A stretch of 64,000 nt of DNA from Sporichthyaceae bacterium (lineage in GTDB: Bacteria > Actinomycetota > Actinomycetes > Sporichthyales > Sporichthyaceae): NCBI GenBank assembly GCA_036269075.1, contig DATASX010000033.1, positions 1 through 64,000 of the forward strand, in the 5' to 3' direction. The position numbers and the translations under genes are program-made. Positions 16,090 through 24,006 of this stretch are shown here, one piece after another. The notes under the pieces were generated by a model. It searched no databases. It was not told the origin of the DNA and saw nothing but the letters and a program-made list of their open reading frames with translations. Positions within the stretch are counted from its first letter, which is position 1. Every line of letters begins with the position of its first letter.

Positions 16090-16866
16090 TCAGCGCCGCG
16101 CCACGAACAGGCTCTGCGCGCCCTGCCCGACCACCCGGTCCCGATCGAACAACCGGGATGTGGCCAGGCCGAACCCCAACTCGTCGAGCCGGGTCCGGGC
16201 GTCCAGGCAGATCCACTGCCCGCGCGGGACCGCGGCCAGGTGCACGGTCAGTTCGGTGTTGACGAACAGCCACTCGCGCGGGTCGAGCCGGTGCGAGACC
16301 CCGCTGCCGGAGTCGGCCACGGCGAGGACCCGTTGCAGACCCGTCGGTTCCTCGTCGGGCACCAACGGGAACCGCATCCGCCCCCACACCGTGCCCGCAC
16401 CGATTTCCGGTCGGGGTTCCTGCACCCAGCGCCACTCGATCGCCCGCAGATAACCGCCGGACCAGTCGGCGAAGTCCTTCGCGGTCGACGGGAACGGCGG
16501 CACCGTGTCGTCCGGTCCGGCGACCGCCGGCGGCAGATCCACGTCCGCTCGACGCACGCGCCAAGCCTGCGCCCGCAACGCCGGCCGACCGGCCGCGGTC
16601 ATCTCGGCCTCGACCAGTTCGATCCGACGCCCCGGGCGCAGCACCCGGGTCCGCACCGCCACCTCAGTGACCGGGATCGGGCCGAGGATGTCCAGACAGA
16701 CCCGCACGATCGTTACCGGGCCGGCGCCCGGCTCCTGTTCGATGGCCCGGGCCAACAGTGCCGAGGGCGGCCCGCCGTGCTGGGAATCCGGGTCCCAGGG
16801 CCCGACGGTGTGCTCGCCGGCGCGGTAGCGCCCGTCCCCCAGCGGCTCGTAGAACGCGTCGCTCAT
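16090..16866 (-). CDS. Acyl-CoA thioesterase-like (double hot-dog) protein
   Basis: 258 aa resembling the TesB-like thioesterase superfamily: an N-terminal hot-dog with WDPDSQHGGPPSALLARAIE and a second with SGVSHRLDPREWLFVNTELTVHLAAVPRG. It probably hydrolyses or binds acyl-CoA; the substrate is unknown. ATG 16866 is preferred over the GTG three bases upstream. It lies between the PanE and SDR genes on the same strand, separated from the SDR by a hairpin. Confidence 0.8.
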   Translation of the reverse strand: MSDAFYEPLGDGRYRAGEHTVGPWDPDSQHGGPPSALLARAIEQEPGAGPVTIVRVCLDILGPIPVTEVAVRTRVLRPGRRIELVEAEMTAAGRPALRAQAWRVRRADVDLPPAVAGPDDTVPPFPSTAKDFADWSGGYLRAIEWRWVQEPRPEIGAGTVWGRMRFPLVPDEEPTGLQRVLAVADSGSGVSHRLDPREWLFVNTELTVHLAAVPRGQWICLDARTRLDELGFGLATSRLFDRDRVVGQGAQSLFVARR

Positions 16867-16890
16867 CACCCGGAGCGTACGGGCAGATTT

Positions 16891-16918
16891 GCCGGGCCGG
16901 GCTCGGTGCCGGCCCGGC
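16891..16918 (-). terminator. Terminator hairpin after the SDR gene
   Basis: GCCGGGCCGG and CCGGCCCGGC, a perfect 10-bp stem with an 8-nt loop, begins 6 nt beyond the stop of the minus-strand SDR gene. Confidence 0.75.
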
Positions 16919-16923
16919 GCTGC

Positions 16924-17673
16924 TCAGGTGCGCGCGACCTGGAAGCCGGCGAAGCTCTGGACCACCGGCATCAGTTCGATCACGTTGACATTGACGTGCG
17001 CCGGCACGTTGGTGGCCCAGGCGACTGCCTCAGCGACGTCGGTGGCGGTCAGTGCCTGCGTCCGGTCGTAGACGGCGTCGGCACGCTCGGCGTCGCCATG
17101 GAACCGGACCAGTGAGAACTCGGTGCCACCGGCCAACCCCGGTTCGATGCAGCTGACCCGCACGCCGGTGCCGTGCAGGTCCGAGCGCAGGTTGAGGCTG
17201 AACTGCCGGACGAATGCCTTGGTGGCGCCGTAGACGTTGCCGCCGGGATACGGGTAAGTGCCCGCGACCGATCCGAGGTTGACCACGTGCCCGCGCCCAC
17301 GCTGCACCATCCCCGGCAGCACCGCCCGGGTCATGTAGGTCAGGCCTTTGCAGTTCGTGTCGACCATCCTGTCCCAGTCGGCGAGGTCCGCGGCCTGGGC
17401 CGGTTCCAGCCCCTCAGCCAGCCCGGCGTTGTTGACCAGCACGTCGGGTTCGGCGAACTCGCCGGGCAGCCCGGCGATCGCCTCGGCCACCGCCGCGGAG
17501 TCCCGGACGTCGAGCACCACGGTGTGCACCCGGGGACCCAACCGTTCGGCCAACTCCTTCAGGCGATCGGCTCTTCGGGCCAGCGCCACGACCCGGTCGC
17601 CGTCGGCGATGTAGCGCTCCGCGATCGCGGACCCGAACCCACTGCTCGCCCCGGTCACCAGTACGGTCCGCAT
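16924..17673 (-). CDS. SDR-family oxidoreductase (YdfG-like)
   Basis: 249-aa classical short-chain dehydrogenase: TGASSGFGSAIAERY (NADP-binding TGxxxGxG), LVNNAG, catalytic Ser in NLGSVAGTYPYPGGNVYGATK with Tyr and Lys (YGATK), and EPGLAGGTEFS. Close to YdfG-type serine/3-hydroxy acid dehydrogenases; the substrate is uncertain. The start is ATG 17673. Confidence 0.87.
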   Translation of the reverse strand: MRTVLVTGASSGFGSAIAERYIADGDRVVALARRADRLKELAERLGPRVHTVVLDVRDSAAVAEAIAGLPGEFAEPDVLVNNAGLAEGLEPAQAADLADWDRMVDTNCKGLTYMTRAVLPGMVQRGRGHVVNLGSVAGTYPYPGGNVYGATKAFVRQFSLNLRSDLHGTGVRVSCIEPGLAGGTEFSLVRFHGDAERADAVYDRTQALTATDVAEAVAWATNVPAHVNVNVIELMPVVQSFAGFQVART

Positions 17674-17832
17674 CAACGACCTGCCCCTTCGGTACGGGTT
17701 CTCGCGGCCTTCGTCACACCGCGACGACTCCCCCTATCTGACACTCAATCAGAAGTGCTGGGAAGCCTTACTTCCAGTTCTGGATACCAGTGACCGGGCC
17801 GCCCACTGCGTTCCTGGGTCAGTGCAGCGCCC

Positions 17833-18174
17833 TCAGGGGGTCGTCACCGGCACGCGCTCGCTCAGCAGCTCCACGACACGGTCGGTCTGGTCCGGGCTGA
17901 CGCACGGCTTGACGCGATGCCCGACGTCGATCACGAGCATCATTTCCTTACCGGTGCGCTTGACGTCGAGCGGGAACCAGTAGCTCGGATGGCTGGTGCC
18001 CCAGATCCGGCCCTTGCCGCTGCGCCACGACATCGACCGGCACTCGACCCCGCGGATCGCGGAGTACGGGATCCGTTTGGATCCGGCCCACGGGAAGTAG
18101 TAGCGCCGCAGCGTGATCCCGTCCGTGTCGAGGGTCAGCGTCGGGTCTTCGTAGATGTTTGGACTCACGTGCAC
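17833..18174 (-). CDS. PH-domain-like hypothetical protein
   Basis: 113 aa, soluble. LTLDTDGITLRRYYFPWAGS, KRIPYSAIRGVE and MMLVIDVGHRVKPCVSPDQT followed by VVELLSER look like a small bacterial PH domain: seven strands and a C-terminal helix. The start codon is GTG 18174. No functional clue from neighbours. Confidence 0.6.
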   Translation of the reverse strand: MHVSPNIYEDPTLTLDTDGITLRRYYFPWAGSKRIPYSAIRGVECRSMSWRSGKGRIWGTSHPSYWFPLDVKRTGKEMMLVIDVGHRVKPCVSPDQTDRVVELLSERVPVTTP

Positions 18175-18194
18175 GATGGTATCCCCGACTTGAA

Positions 18195-18209
18195 CTGACG
18201 TAGCGTCAG
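18195..18209. repeat. CTGACG-N3-CGTCAG dyad (perfect)
   Basis: Perfect copy with spacer TAG, 3 nt beyond the stop of the sortase gene and 20 nt upstream of the PH-like gene start. Confidence 0.85.
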
Positions 18210-18211
18210 AA

Positions 18212-18904
18212 TCAACGCACCGGGGCGGCGAACCACAGGGTCCGCTTGGTCCAGTGGCCCGGCCCGATGCGACGACCGGAGCACACCGCGATCGCGATCT
18301 GCGGCGGCCCCGCGGTCTCGAAATATCGGCTCCGGCCGTTGCTGACCGCCTCGGCAGGCACCTCGACCCGGTCGGTCACCCGGTAACAGATCCGACCACC
18401 ACTGCCGTGGACCACGATGTGGTCGCCGGAATGCAGTCGGTCCAGCATCTCGTTGCCCAGCGCGCTGCCGTCCGGCCAGGTGTGGGCGTTGAACAGTGAG
18501 TTCCCGTGCGGGTCCCCCGGTTTGACGCCGCTTCCGAGATCGAACGCCATCATGTACTTGCCGGCGTGGCTGATCGGCGGGGCCCCGGGTCGGTTCTGGG
18601 AGTCGCGGCCCACGGCGACCACCTGGACGTCGTCCGCGATTCCCGTCAGGTCGACCGTGTCCGGCACGAACGGACGCGCGGCCGTGCTGCAGCCCGAGGG
18701 CGGCGGAGGCGGCGGCGGGCCCGGCGGCGGCGGGAAGAACGGCAGCGGCGGCAGCCCCGGGATCGGGGGCAGGGGGGGAAGCGGCAGCGGGCCGATCCCG
18801 ATCGGGTCCGGCGGGCCGTCGTCGGCCCGGGCGACCGGCAGTGCGTAGGTGAAGGCGAGCGCAGCCGTCAACGCGCCCACGGTCACCAGCCGCCACCGAC
18901 CCAT
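18212..18904 (-). CDS. Class F sortase
   Basis: 230 aa from ATG 18904 (the open frame continues upstream without support). An N-terminal signal/anchor (about residues 5-25), a Pro-rich linker with long Pro runs (about residues 30-65) and a sortase fold: catalytic His in LFNAHTW, Cys in IAIAVCSG and a downstream Arg. Class F sortases of actinobacteria attach surface proteins or act as housekeeping transpeptidases. No substrate with an LPxTG-type signal is seen nearby. Confidence 0.85.
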   Translation of the reverse strand: MGRWRLVTVGALTAALAFTYALPVARADDGPPDPIGIGPLPLPPLPPIPGLPPLPFFPPPPGPPPPPPPSGCSTAARPFVPDTVDLTGIADDVQVVAVGRDSQNRPGAPPISHAGKYMMAFDLGSGVKPGDPHGNSLFNAHTWPDGSALGNEMLDRLHSGDHIVVHGSGGRICYRVTDRVEVPAEAVSNGRSRYFETAGPPQIAIAVCSGRRIGPGHWTKRTLWFAAPVR

Positions 18905-19225
18905 CAGCCTGCCCCCAACTCGCACCGATCGGCCTGACCCCGTCGCGGCGTCTGCCCCCCGGCATCGCGCCCGCACGTCGGTGTCGGGGGATCTTCCCAT
19001 GCGATGTTCGGATCGGGGCCGATCGGCCGTCATCGGCGCGCCCCGGACGGAACGCGAATCGGTCCTACCTCCTGCCGAATCACGTGTACCAGCAGATTCG
19101 CCGGCGCGGGTGCACATCGCGAGAAATAGGACAGAACGGAGCATCGCCCGGGCCGTGCGCACAGAGGCGCCCGGCCCGGTCAAGAGACCGGGCCGGACGC
19201 TTCCGGGCGGGGAACTGACGTCGGG
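18905..19225. other. Gene-free stretch between the sortase and Crp genes
   Basis: About 320 nt with no supported gene. It contains the presumed sortase promoter at its left end, and the Crp terminator and a CTGACG-type dyad at its right end. Confidence 0.6.
19171..19196 (-). terminator. Terminator hairpin after crp
   Basis: CCGGCCCGGT and ACCGGGCCGG form a perfect 10-bp stem with a 6-nt loop, about 30 nt past the stop of the minus-strand Crp gene. Confidence 0.8.
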
Positions 19226-19229
19226 TCAG
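19215..19229. repeat. CTGACG-N3-CGTCAG dyad (one mismatch)
   Basis: CTGACG-TCG-GGTCAG. The right arm contains the stop codon of the minus-strand Crp gene (19226-19228). Confidence 0.75.
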
Positions 19230-20131
19230 CGGGCGCGTTGGTGGAGGCGTTCGATGTCGACCAGGACCACGGCACGAGCCGCCGTCCGGATCCAGCCCCG
19301 GTCCGAGAAGTCGGCCAGAACCTTGTTGACGGTCTCCCGGGACGCACCGACCAGTTGCGCCAACTCCTCCTGCGTCAGGTCGTGCCGCAGGTGCAGGCCG
19401 ACGTCGCAGGGCGTTCCGAAGCGGGCCGACAGATCCAACAGGGTCTTGGCCACCCGACCGGGGGTGTCGTGGAAGACCAGATCGGTCTGCGCTTCGGCCG
19501 AGCGGCGCACGCGCCGTGAGAGCCGACCGAGCAGGCACAGCGCGAGGTCCGGGCGCTGCCCCAGCAACGGTTCGAGCGCCCGCCGTTCCAGGGCGCAGAC
19601 CTGTGCGTCGGTGACGGCGGCTGCAGTGGCCGTCCGGGGGCCTGGGTCGAACAGGGACAACTCACCGAACATGTCACCGGGACCGAGCAACGACAGCAAG
19701 CTCTCGCGTCCGTCCGATGCCACGCGGCCGAGTTTGACCTTGCCGTCGGCGATGACGTAGAGCCGGTCGCCGACTTCGCCCTGGCGGAACAGCACCTGGC
19801 CGCGGCGCAGTCGACCCTCAGCCATGCACCGGCGCAGGTCGGCGGCCGCCTCGTCGTCCAGTGCGGAGAACAAGATCGAGGTGCGGATCATGTCCACGCT
19901 CTGCTCGACGCTGATCGGGACGTCGTGCGCGGGTCCGAACGTCTCACGGGTGGCGTCCCGACCGACGCGCCGGGATCGCCCGGTCGGCGCCGATCTGCCG
20001 CCCACCACCTGCAATCGGGGCCTGCGGATCTCGTTCGCCCGGTCGGGCGTCGGCTTCCCGGCGCACGGCACTGCGACGGATGGTTGGTTCTCGACCGCCG
20101 ATTCGACCGGCGCGAGGATTGAGCTGGTCAT
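19226..20131 (-). CDS. Crp/Fnr-family transcriptional regulator
   Basis: 301 aa. The Crp core starts near IRTSILFSALDDEAAADLRR, then the cyclic-nucleotide-binding domain with GELSLFDPGPRTATA (phosphate-binding cassette region), a dimer helix and a C-terminal HTH: LTQEELAQLVGASRETVNKV. Cores of this kind (GlxR/Crp) are about 225 aa, so the first 75 residues are an extra polar, probably disordered extension; the true start may be internal, near 19890. A near-consensus TGTGA-N6-TCAC site in the upstream region suggests autoregulation. Confidence 0.88.
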   Translation of the reverse strand: MTSSILAPVESAVENQPSVAVPCAGKPTPDRANEIRRPRLQVVGGRSAPTGRSRRVGRDATRETFGPAHDVPISVEQSVDMIRTSILFSALDDEAAADLRRCMAEGRLRRGQVLFRQGEVGDRLYVIADGKVKLGRVASDGRESLLSLLGPGDMFGELSLFDPGPRTATAAAVTDAQVCALERRALEPLLGQRPDLALCLLGRLSRRVRRSAEAQTDLVFHDTPGRVAKTLLDLSARFGTPCDVGLHLRHDLTQEELAQLVGASRETVNKVLADFSDRGWIRTAARAVVLVDIERLHQRAR

Positions 20132-20453
20132 GTGCGACTCCGCTGGGACTTGCGGGGATTCACTCGGACAGTCGGCGTGGCGGCGCCTTCGTTGGCCGTC
20201 GCAGGCTCAGGCCCTCCTACAGAGCTCCTGGGCAGTTGCGGCTACGCGATCGACCGAGTGCGGGAAATCCGGCCGTGCGCGTGTGGCGGGGGCTGACTGG
20301 ATGTGATGTGTCTCACTGCCCACTTCCGGCTCCCCCAAACGGGGTCACCAGTGGAGCTGACTCGCGTCCGTCTACCCGGAATTGATCACGTCACGCGTGT
20401 CCAGCCGATCCGGCACGAATCCCGCGGATTCGCTGCCACGTAGGGTTTCTCGG
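20132..20453. promoter_or_regulatory. Divergent promoter region of crp and the LLM gene
   Basis: 322 nt with no convincing gene, between two divergently transcribed genes. It contains the Crp-like site at 20302-20317. Confidence 0.6.
20302..20317. promoter_or_regulatory. Crp/GlxR-type binding site
   Basis: TGTGATGTGTCTCACT matches TGTGA-N6-TCACA at nine of ten defined positions. It lies about 170 nt upstream of the crp start and 137 nt upstream of the F420 LLM gene, so it could control either. Confidence 0.6.
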
Positions 20454-21395
20454 GTGACTGCTCTCGACTTCACCGTGTTCACCGAACCGCAGCAGGGCGC
20501 GAGTTACGACGACCTGCTGGCGGTCGCCCGCGCTGCCGAGGATTCCGGGTTCGAGGCGTTCTTCCGCTCCGACCACTACCTGGTGATGGGCGACCGCGAC
20601 GGTCGTCCCGGTCCGACGGACGCCTGGATCACGCTGGCCGGGCTGGCGCTCCAGACCAAGCGCGTGCGGCTGGGGACGTTGGTCAGCGCTGCTACCTTCC
20701 GGTACCCCGGCCCGCTGGCGATCGCGGTCGCTCAGGTGGACGCGATGTCCGGCGGACGGGTCGACTTCGGCCTGGGCGCCGGTTGGTACCAGCGGGAGCA
20801 TCAGGCCTACGGTCTGCCGTTCGGAGACCTCGGCGAGCGTTTCGACCGGCTCGCCGAGCAGCTGGAGGTCATCACCGGACTGTGGGCCACCGGCGGCGGA
20901 TTCAGCTTCTCCGGCAAGCATTACGAGGTTCTGGACTCCCCCGGCCTGCCCAAGCCCGCACAGCGCCCCGGGCCGCCGGTCGTGATCGGCGGCATGGGTG
21001 CCCGGCGTACCCCGGAACTGGCCGCGCGCTTCGCCGCCGAGTTCAACGTGGCCTTCCAGCCGATGGCGGCCGCCCGCGCCCAGTTCGCCCGCGTCGGCGA
21101 GGCGTGCCGAGCGGCCGGCCGCGACCCGGGATCCATGCGTCGGTCGGTCGCGCTGGTGGTGTGCGCCGGTCGCGGCGACGCCGAGGTCACCCGGCGGGCC
21201 GCGGCGATCGGCCGTGACGTCGAGGACCTGAAGCTCAACGGCCTGGCCGGGTCGCCCGCGCAGATCGTCGACCGGCTTGGGACTTGGCACGAGGCCACGG
21301 GCATGACCCGGGTCCACCTCCAGGTGCTCGACCTTGCCGACCTGGCCCACCTCGAGCTCCTCGGCAGCTCGGTGATCCCGGCCTTCGGCCGCTGA
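20454..21395 (+). CDS. LLM-class F420-dependent oxidoreductase
   Basis: 313-aa luciferase-like TIM barrel: LDFTVFTEPQQGASYDDLLA, FEAFFRSDHYL, RVRLGTLVSAATFRYPGPLA, GRVDFGLGAGWYQREHQAYG and RPGPPVVIGGMGARRTPELA, all typical of actinobacterial F420-dependent family members. The redox substrate is unknown. GTG 20454 gives the usual N-terminus and has TAGGG upstream; the frame also stays open to 20382. Confidence 0.9.
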   Translation: MTALDFTVFTEPQQGASYDDLLAVARAAEDSGFEAFFRSDHYLVMGDRDGRPGPTDAWITLAGLALQTKRVRLGTLVSAATFRYPGPLAIAVAQVDAMSGGRVDFGLGAGWYQREHQAYGLPFGDLGERFDRLAEQLEVITGLWATGGGFSFSGKHYEVLDSPGLPKPAQRPGPPVVIGGMGARRTPELAARFAAEFNVAFQPMAAARAQFARVGEACRAAGRDPGSMRRSVALVVCAGRGDAEVTRRAAAIGRDVEDLKLNGLAGSPAQIVDRLGTWHEATGMTRVHLQVLDLADLAHLELLGSSVIPAFGR

Positions 21396-21499
21396 GGCAC
21401 CACCGGTTCGGCCCTCCACCGTGGATGCGCACGGCCGCAACCGGGCACCATTGATCTTGGGTGTCGGCAAACCCGATCGTGGGGCCCGAGGAGGACCGG

Positions 21500-21895
21500 A
21501 TGAAGTACCGCACGCCGCTGATCCTGGTAGCGCTGACCTGCGCCGCCGCCGTGTCGCCGTTCGCCGTCGGGTCGTCGCACGCGGCCGCCGCGGGTAACTG
21601 CCCGGCGCACGCGTTGTGCCTGTTCCCCGAGGCCAACTACCAGGGCGAGCCCGCGGTCCTGACCATTCCGCAGCACTGGTCCGCGAAGTCCACGCGCCTG
21701 GACGACGCCCCGTGCATGCATCACCACATCGGGTCGGTGATCGACAACACCAAGTACGGCGTCACGGTGTTCGGCAACGACCAGTGCGACGACGGCGGCG
21801 ACAGCCAGGACATCGCCGGCGGTGGCAAGGTCGGGAAGTTCAGCGACTGGCACGCCCGCAGCGTGGTCTTCCCGTTGGTCTACCCGGTCGACTGA
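21500..21895 (+). CDS. Secreted peptidase inhibitor family I36-like protein
   Basis: 131 aa from ATG 21500 with GAGGAGG upstream. Signal peptide about residues 1-30 (cleavage after HAAA). The mature part NCPAHALCLFPEANYQGEPA and a second half with GNDQCDDGG and WHARSVVF resembles the SMPI/I36 crystallin-like proteinase inhibitors of streptomycetes, with Cys residues likely in disulfides. The target protease is unknown. Confidence 0.75.
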   Translation: MKYRTPLILVALTCAAAVSPFAVGSSHAAAAGNCPAHALCLFPEANYQGEPAVLTIPQHWSAKSTRLDDAPCMHHHIGSVIDNTKYGVTVFGNDQCDDGGDSQDIAGGGKVGKFSDWHARSVVFPLVYPVD

Positions 21896-21930
21896 TTCGT
21901 CGGCGCCGGGTCGTCACGTACCTTGACCGG

Positions 21931-22551
21931 GTGCTGTTGCCAACCCTGTTCGGGCCGCTGATCGCTGCCATGACGTCGCTGGTCGCGATGCCCGCGGCCG
22001 ATGCCGCCGTGCCCGTCGGCTCGGCGACCCACTACGAGTTCCCGTTGCGCTGCAGTGGGCACGTCTCGTACGGGCACGTCCATCACGACTATCCGGCCAC
22101 CGACATGTTCGCCCCGGTCGGCTGCACGTTCCTCGCCCCGGTCGCCGGGACCGTCGACGAGATCTCCGCGGCCGACGACTGGAACTCGCGGAGCAACAAG
22201 GGCGCGGACCGGGGCGGTCGTTCGGTCTCGATCGTCGGGGCCGACGGCGTGCGTTACTACGGATCCCACTTGTCCGCCCTCGCCCCAGGCATCCGACCCG
22301 GCACGGCGGTGAAGGCCGGGCAACCGCTCGGTGCGGTCGGGCGGTCCGGTGATGCCCGCGGCGGATCGTCGCACCTGCATTTCGGCATCTCCTGGCCCAC
22401 GGTCCCGGGACGGTGGTGGGTCCGCCGCGGCGAGGTGTACCCGTGGCCGTATCTGGACGCCTGGCGCGCGCACCGCGACCGCTCCCCCGCAACCGCCGTC
22501 GCGGCCCGGCATCGGCAGGTCGGCGACAAGGGCTGCACGACCGACTGCTGA
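21931..22551 (+). CDS. Secreted M23-family metallopeptidase (LytM-type)
   Basis: 206 aa from GTG 21931 with a signal peptide to about residue 30 (ADAAVPVG). Zinc ligands are present: HHDYPATDMFAPVG (His and Asp of HxxxxxxD) and HLHFG (HxH). VAGTVDEISAADDW and GGRSVSIVGADGVRYYGSHL complete the barrel-like fold. It probably cleaves peptidoglycan cross-bridges or acts as an amidase activator. It is 35 nt downstream of the I36 gene, same strand, followed by a CTGACG dyad and a strong hairpin. Confidence 0.88.
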   Translation: MLLPTLFGPLIAAMTSLVAMPAADAAVPVGSATHYEFPLRCSGHVSYGHVHHDYPATDMFAPVGCTFLAPVAGTVDEISAADDWNSRSNKGADRGGRSVSIVGADGVRYYGSHLSALAPGIRPGTAVKAGQPLGAVGRSGDARGGSSHLHFGISWPTVPGRWWVRRGEVYPWPYLDAWRAHRDRSPATAVAARHRQVGDKGCTTDC

Positions 22552-22559
22552 GCTTCGAG

Positions 22560-22574
22560 CTGACGCCGCGTCAG
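22560..22574. repeat. CTGACG-N3-CGTCAG dyad (perfect)
   Basis: Perfect copy with spacer CCG and one extra flanking G/C pair, 8 nt beyond the stop of the M23 gene. Confidence 0.85.
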
Positions 22575-22589
22575 CCCTGGGACGAGGAC

Positions 22590-22625
22590 AAGTGCAGGCA
22601 CCGGCGGCGGCCGGTGCCTGCGCTT
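22590..22625. terminator. Strong bidirectional terminator hairpin
   Basis: GCAGGCACCGGC and GCCGGTGCCTGC form a perfect 12-bp stem with a 4-nt loop, extendable to about 17 bp with one wobble pair. It lies between the convergent M23 gene and the Gly/Tyr-rich gene. Confidence 0.85.
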
Positions 22626-22651
22626 CGAAACTGGTGCGAGCCGGATCCCCG

Positions 22652-22978
22652 TCAGTCGCAGGTGGGGTTGTCCGTGTCGTAGTAGCCGTAGTAGTACGGG
22701 TCGCAGCCGCCGTCGTAGTAGTCGCCGCCGCCGTAGTAGCCGCCACCGCGGTAGCCGTAGCCGCCACCGCGCCAGTGCCCGCCGCCACCGCGCCAGTGCC
22801 CACCGCCACCGCCGTGCGGCCCGCGGGGCGCCGGCTTCGCCGGCACGACGGACGCCGCGGCGTGGCCGGGTGCCGTCGCGGCACCCGCCGCCGTGGTACT
22901 CAGGCCGAAGGCGCCGGCCGTCAGCACGCACACAGCGGCCAACCGGCCCGCTGCAGTCCTGCCCTGTCGCAAAGTCAT
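22652..22978 (-). CDS. Secreted Gly/Tyr-rich protein with GCDPYYYGYYD tail (paralogue 2)
   Basis: 108 aa from ATG 22978 with GGGAAGGG upstream. Signal peptide about residues 1-33 (ending AAGA-AT), then a short linker, an HWRGGGG repeat and Gly/Tyr-rich sequence, ending GCDPYYYGYYDTDNPTCD. The tail is nearly identical to that of the 9550-9999 product although the middle parts differ, so the tail is the conserved functional unit. The genes share an upstream ACCGACCGGT motif, pointing to co-regulation. Function unknown. Confidence 0.75.
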   Translation of the reverse strand: MTLRQGRTAAGRLAAVCVLTAGAFGLSTTAAGAATAPGHAAASVVPAKPAPRGPHGGGGGHWRGGGGHWRGGGYGYRGGGYYGGGDYYDGGCDPYYYGYYDTDNPTCD

Positions 22979-23040
22979 CCTGTTCCCTTCCCTTCGGCAC
23001 CCTCGAACCGGTCCGCGTAGGTGCCCGAAAGCGAACTTGA

Positions 23041-23050
23041 ACCGACCGGT
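23041..23050. promoter_or_regulatory. ACCGACCGGT motif shared with paralogue 1
   Basis: 63 nt upstream of the start of paralogue 2. It matches the central part of the perfect 16-bp palindrome at 10055-10070 upstream of paralogue 1; only the outermost bases of one arm differ. Confidence 0.5.
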
Positions 23051-23128
23051 GAGGCAGTGCTTTCCGGCCGAACCGGACGCCAAACCCGAATCGGATAACG
23101 ATTCGCCTCTGCCCTGAGCCGCCGGCGA

Positions 23129-23154
23129 CGCTGCGATCATCGATGATCGCAGCG
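23129..23154. repeat. Perfect 26-bp palindrome
   Basis: CGCTGCGATCATC and its exact reverse complement, with no spacer, centred on ATCGAT. It sits in a gene-free stretch of about 300 nt (22979-23278) and abuts a 21-bp tandem duplication. It could be an operator, the end of a small mobile element, or a terminator for an antisense transcript. Confidence 0.7.
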
Positions 23155-23192
23155 CTGACTCTCATACGTGGAGCGCTGACTCTCATACGTGG
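23151..23192. repeat. Perfect 21-bp tandem direct repeat
   Basis: Two identical adjacent 21-nt units (23151-23171 and 23172-23192), each beginning AGCGCTGACTCTCATACG. A degenerate inverted third copy lies at 23221-23241. The first unit overlaps the right end of the 26-bp palindrome. Confidence 0.8.
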
Positions 23193-23278
23193 GACGTGAG
23201 ATTTCGGCCCTCGGGGATGACGCTCCGTATGAGAGTGCGCCGAGGGGGCGAACCCACAGCCAGGCCACAGCCGGGTGT

Positions 23279-23944
23279 GTGATCCTGCGCGCCGTGGGAC
23301 GTTGGCAGTGGCGGACCGGCGCGGTGCTCGCCGGCGTCGGCGGATGCGGCGGCGCGCTGGCACAGCTGTCGCTTCGGGCCGGCAGCCAGGGCCAGGTCTC
23401 GGCCACCGCGACGCTGCTCGGCGGCCTCCTGTTGAGCATGACGCTGTGGCCGTTGGCCGCCCGCACAACTCGCGTCCTGCCGCTGGGCCTCGTACTGGCC
23501 GCCGCCCAGTTCGGCAGCCACGCGTTGACAGTCCTCGGCACCGGGCAGCCGTCCGGCCCGGCCGCACTCGTGTGCTGCCCGTCGGCAGCACAGACCCGAC
23601 GCGGCCCGATCGGGGCGCTGACGGCGCAAGCCGGCTGGGCCTTGGCGGCCGCGCAATTGCTGGTCTGCCTGCTGCTCGCGATCGGGCTGCGCGCCGGACG
23701 GACCGGGCTGGACCTGCTCGGCCATGCGCTCGCCCTGATCGGCGCCTCGCTCGGCGCGAGCGCACGCCGGGTCTGCGTCGCGCTGCGCTTGCTCACCGCC
23801 GTAATCCAGCCCGCGGCCCAGGTACGCAGCCCGCGCCCCGGCTCGCACACCGGCCGCATCCGCACACGCATCCGGGTCGTGGCGACGGTCGCTCGGCGGG
23901 GCCCGCCCGCGCGGATCGCTTTCGCCGTCCGCGCCGCAGGCTGA
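23279..23944 (+). CDS. Hypothetical membrane protein upstream of the MauE-DsbA fusion
   Basis: About 221 aa with four to five hydrophobic segments (ALAQLSLRAG, ATLLGGLLLSMTLWPLAA, LPLGLVLAAAQFGSHALTVL, AAAQLLVCLLLAIGLRAG) and an Arg-rich C-terminus. It contains a CC pair after the third segment. Start uncertain: GTG 23279 or GTG 23294; the frame is open further upstream through a repeat region. It ends 62 nt before the redox fusion on the same strand, so a shared role is possible. Family not recognised. Confidence 0.55.
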   Translation: MILRAVGRWQWRTGAVLAGVGGCGGALAQLSLRAGSQGQVSATATLLGGLLLSMTLWPLAARTTRVLPLGLVLAAAQFGSHALTVLGTGQPSGPAALVCCPSAAQTRRGPIGALTAQAGWALAAAQLLVCLLLAIGLRAGRTGLDLLGHALALIGASLGASARRVCVALRLLTAVIQPAAQVRSPRPGSHTGRIRTRIRVVATVARRGPPARIAFAVRAAG

Positions 23945-24006
23945 TCCCCGGCTGATCCGAGGGGCCTGGCCCGTGCGGCCGTCCCCTCGACCAACCGGAG
24001 ACAGCT

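Noticed and set aside
15174-16453. Plus-strand ORF of over 400 codons opposite PanE and the thioesterase
   Set aside because: Shadow of two real minus-strand genes with clear family motifs.
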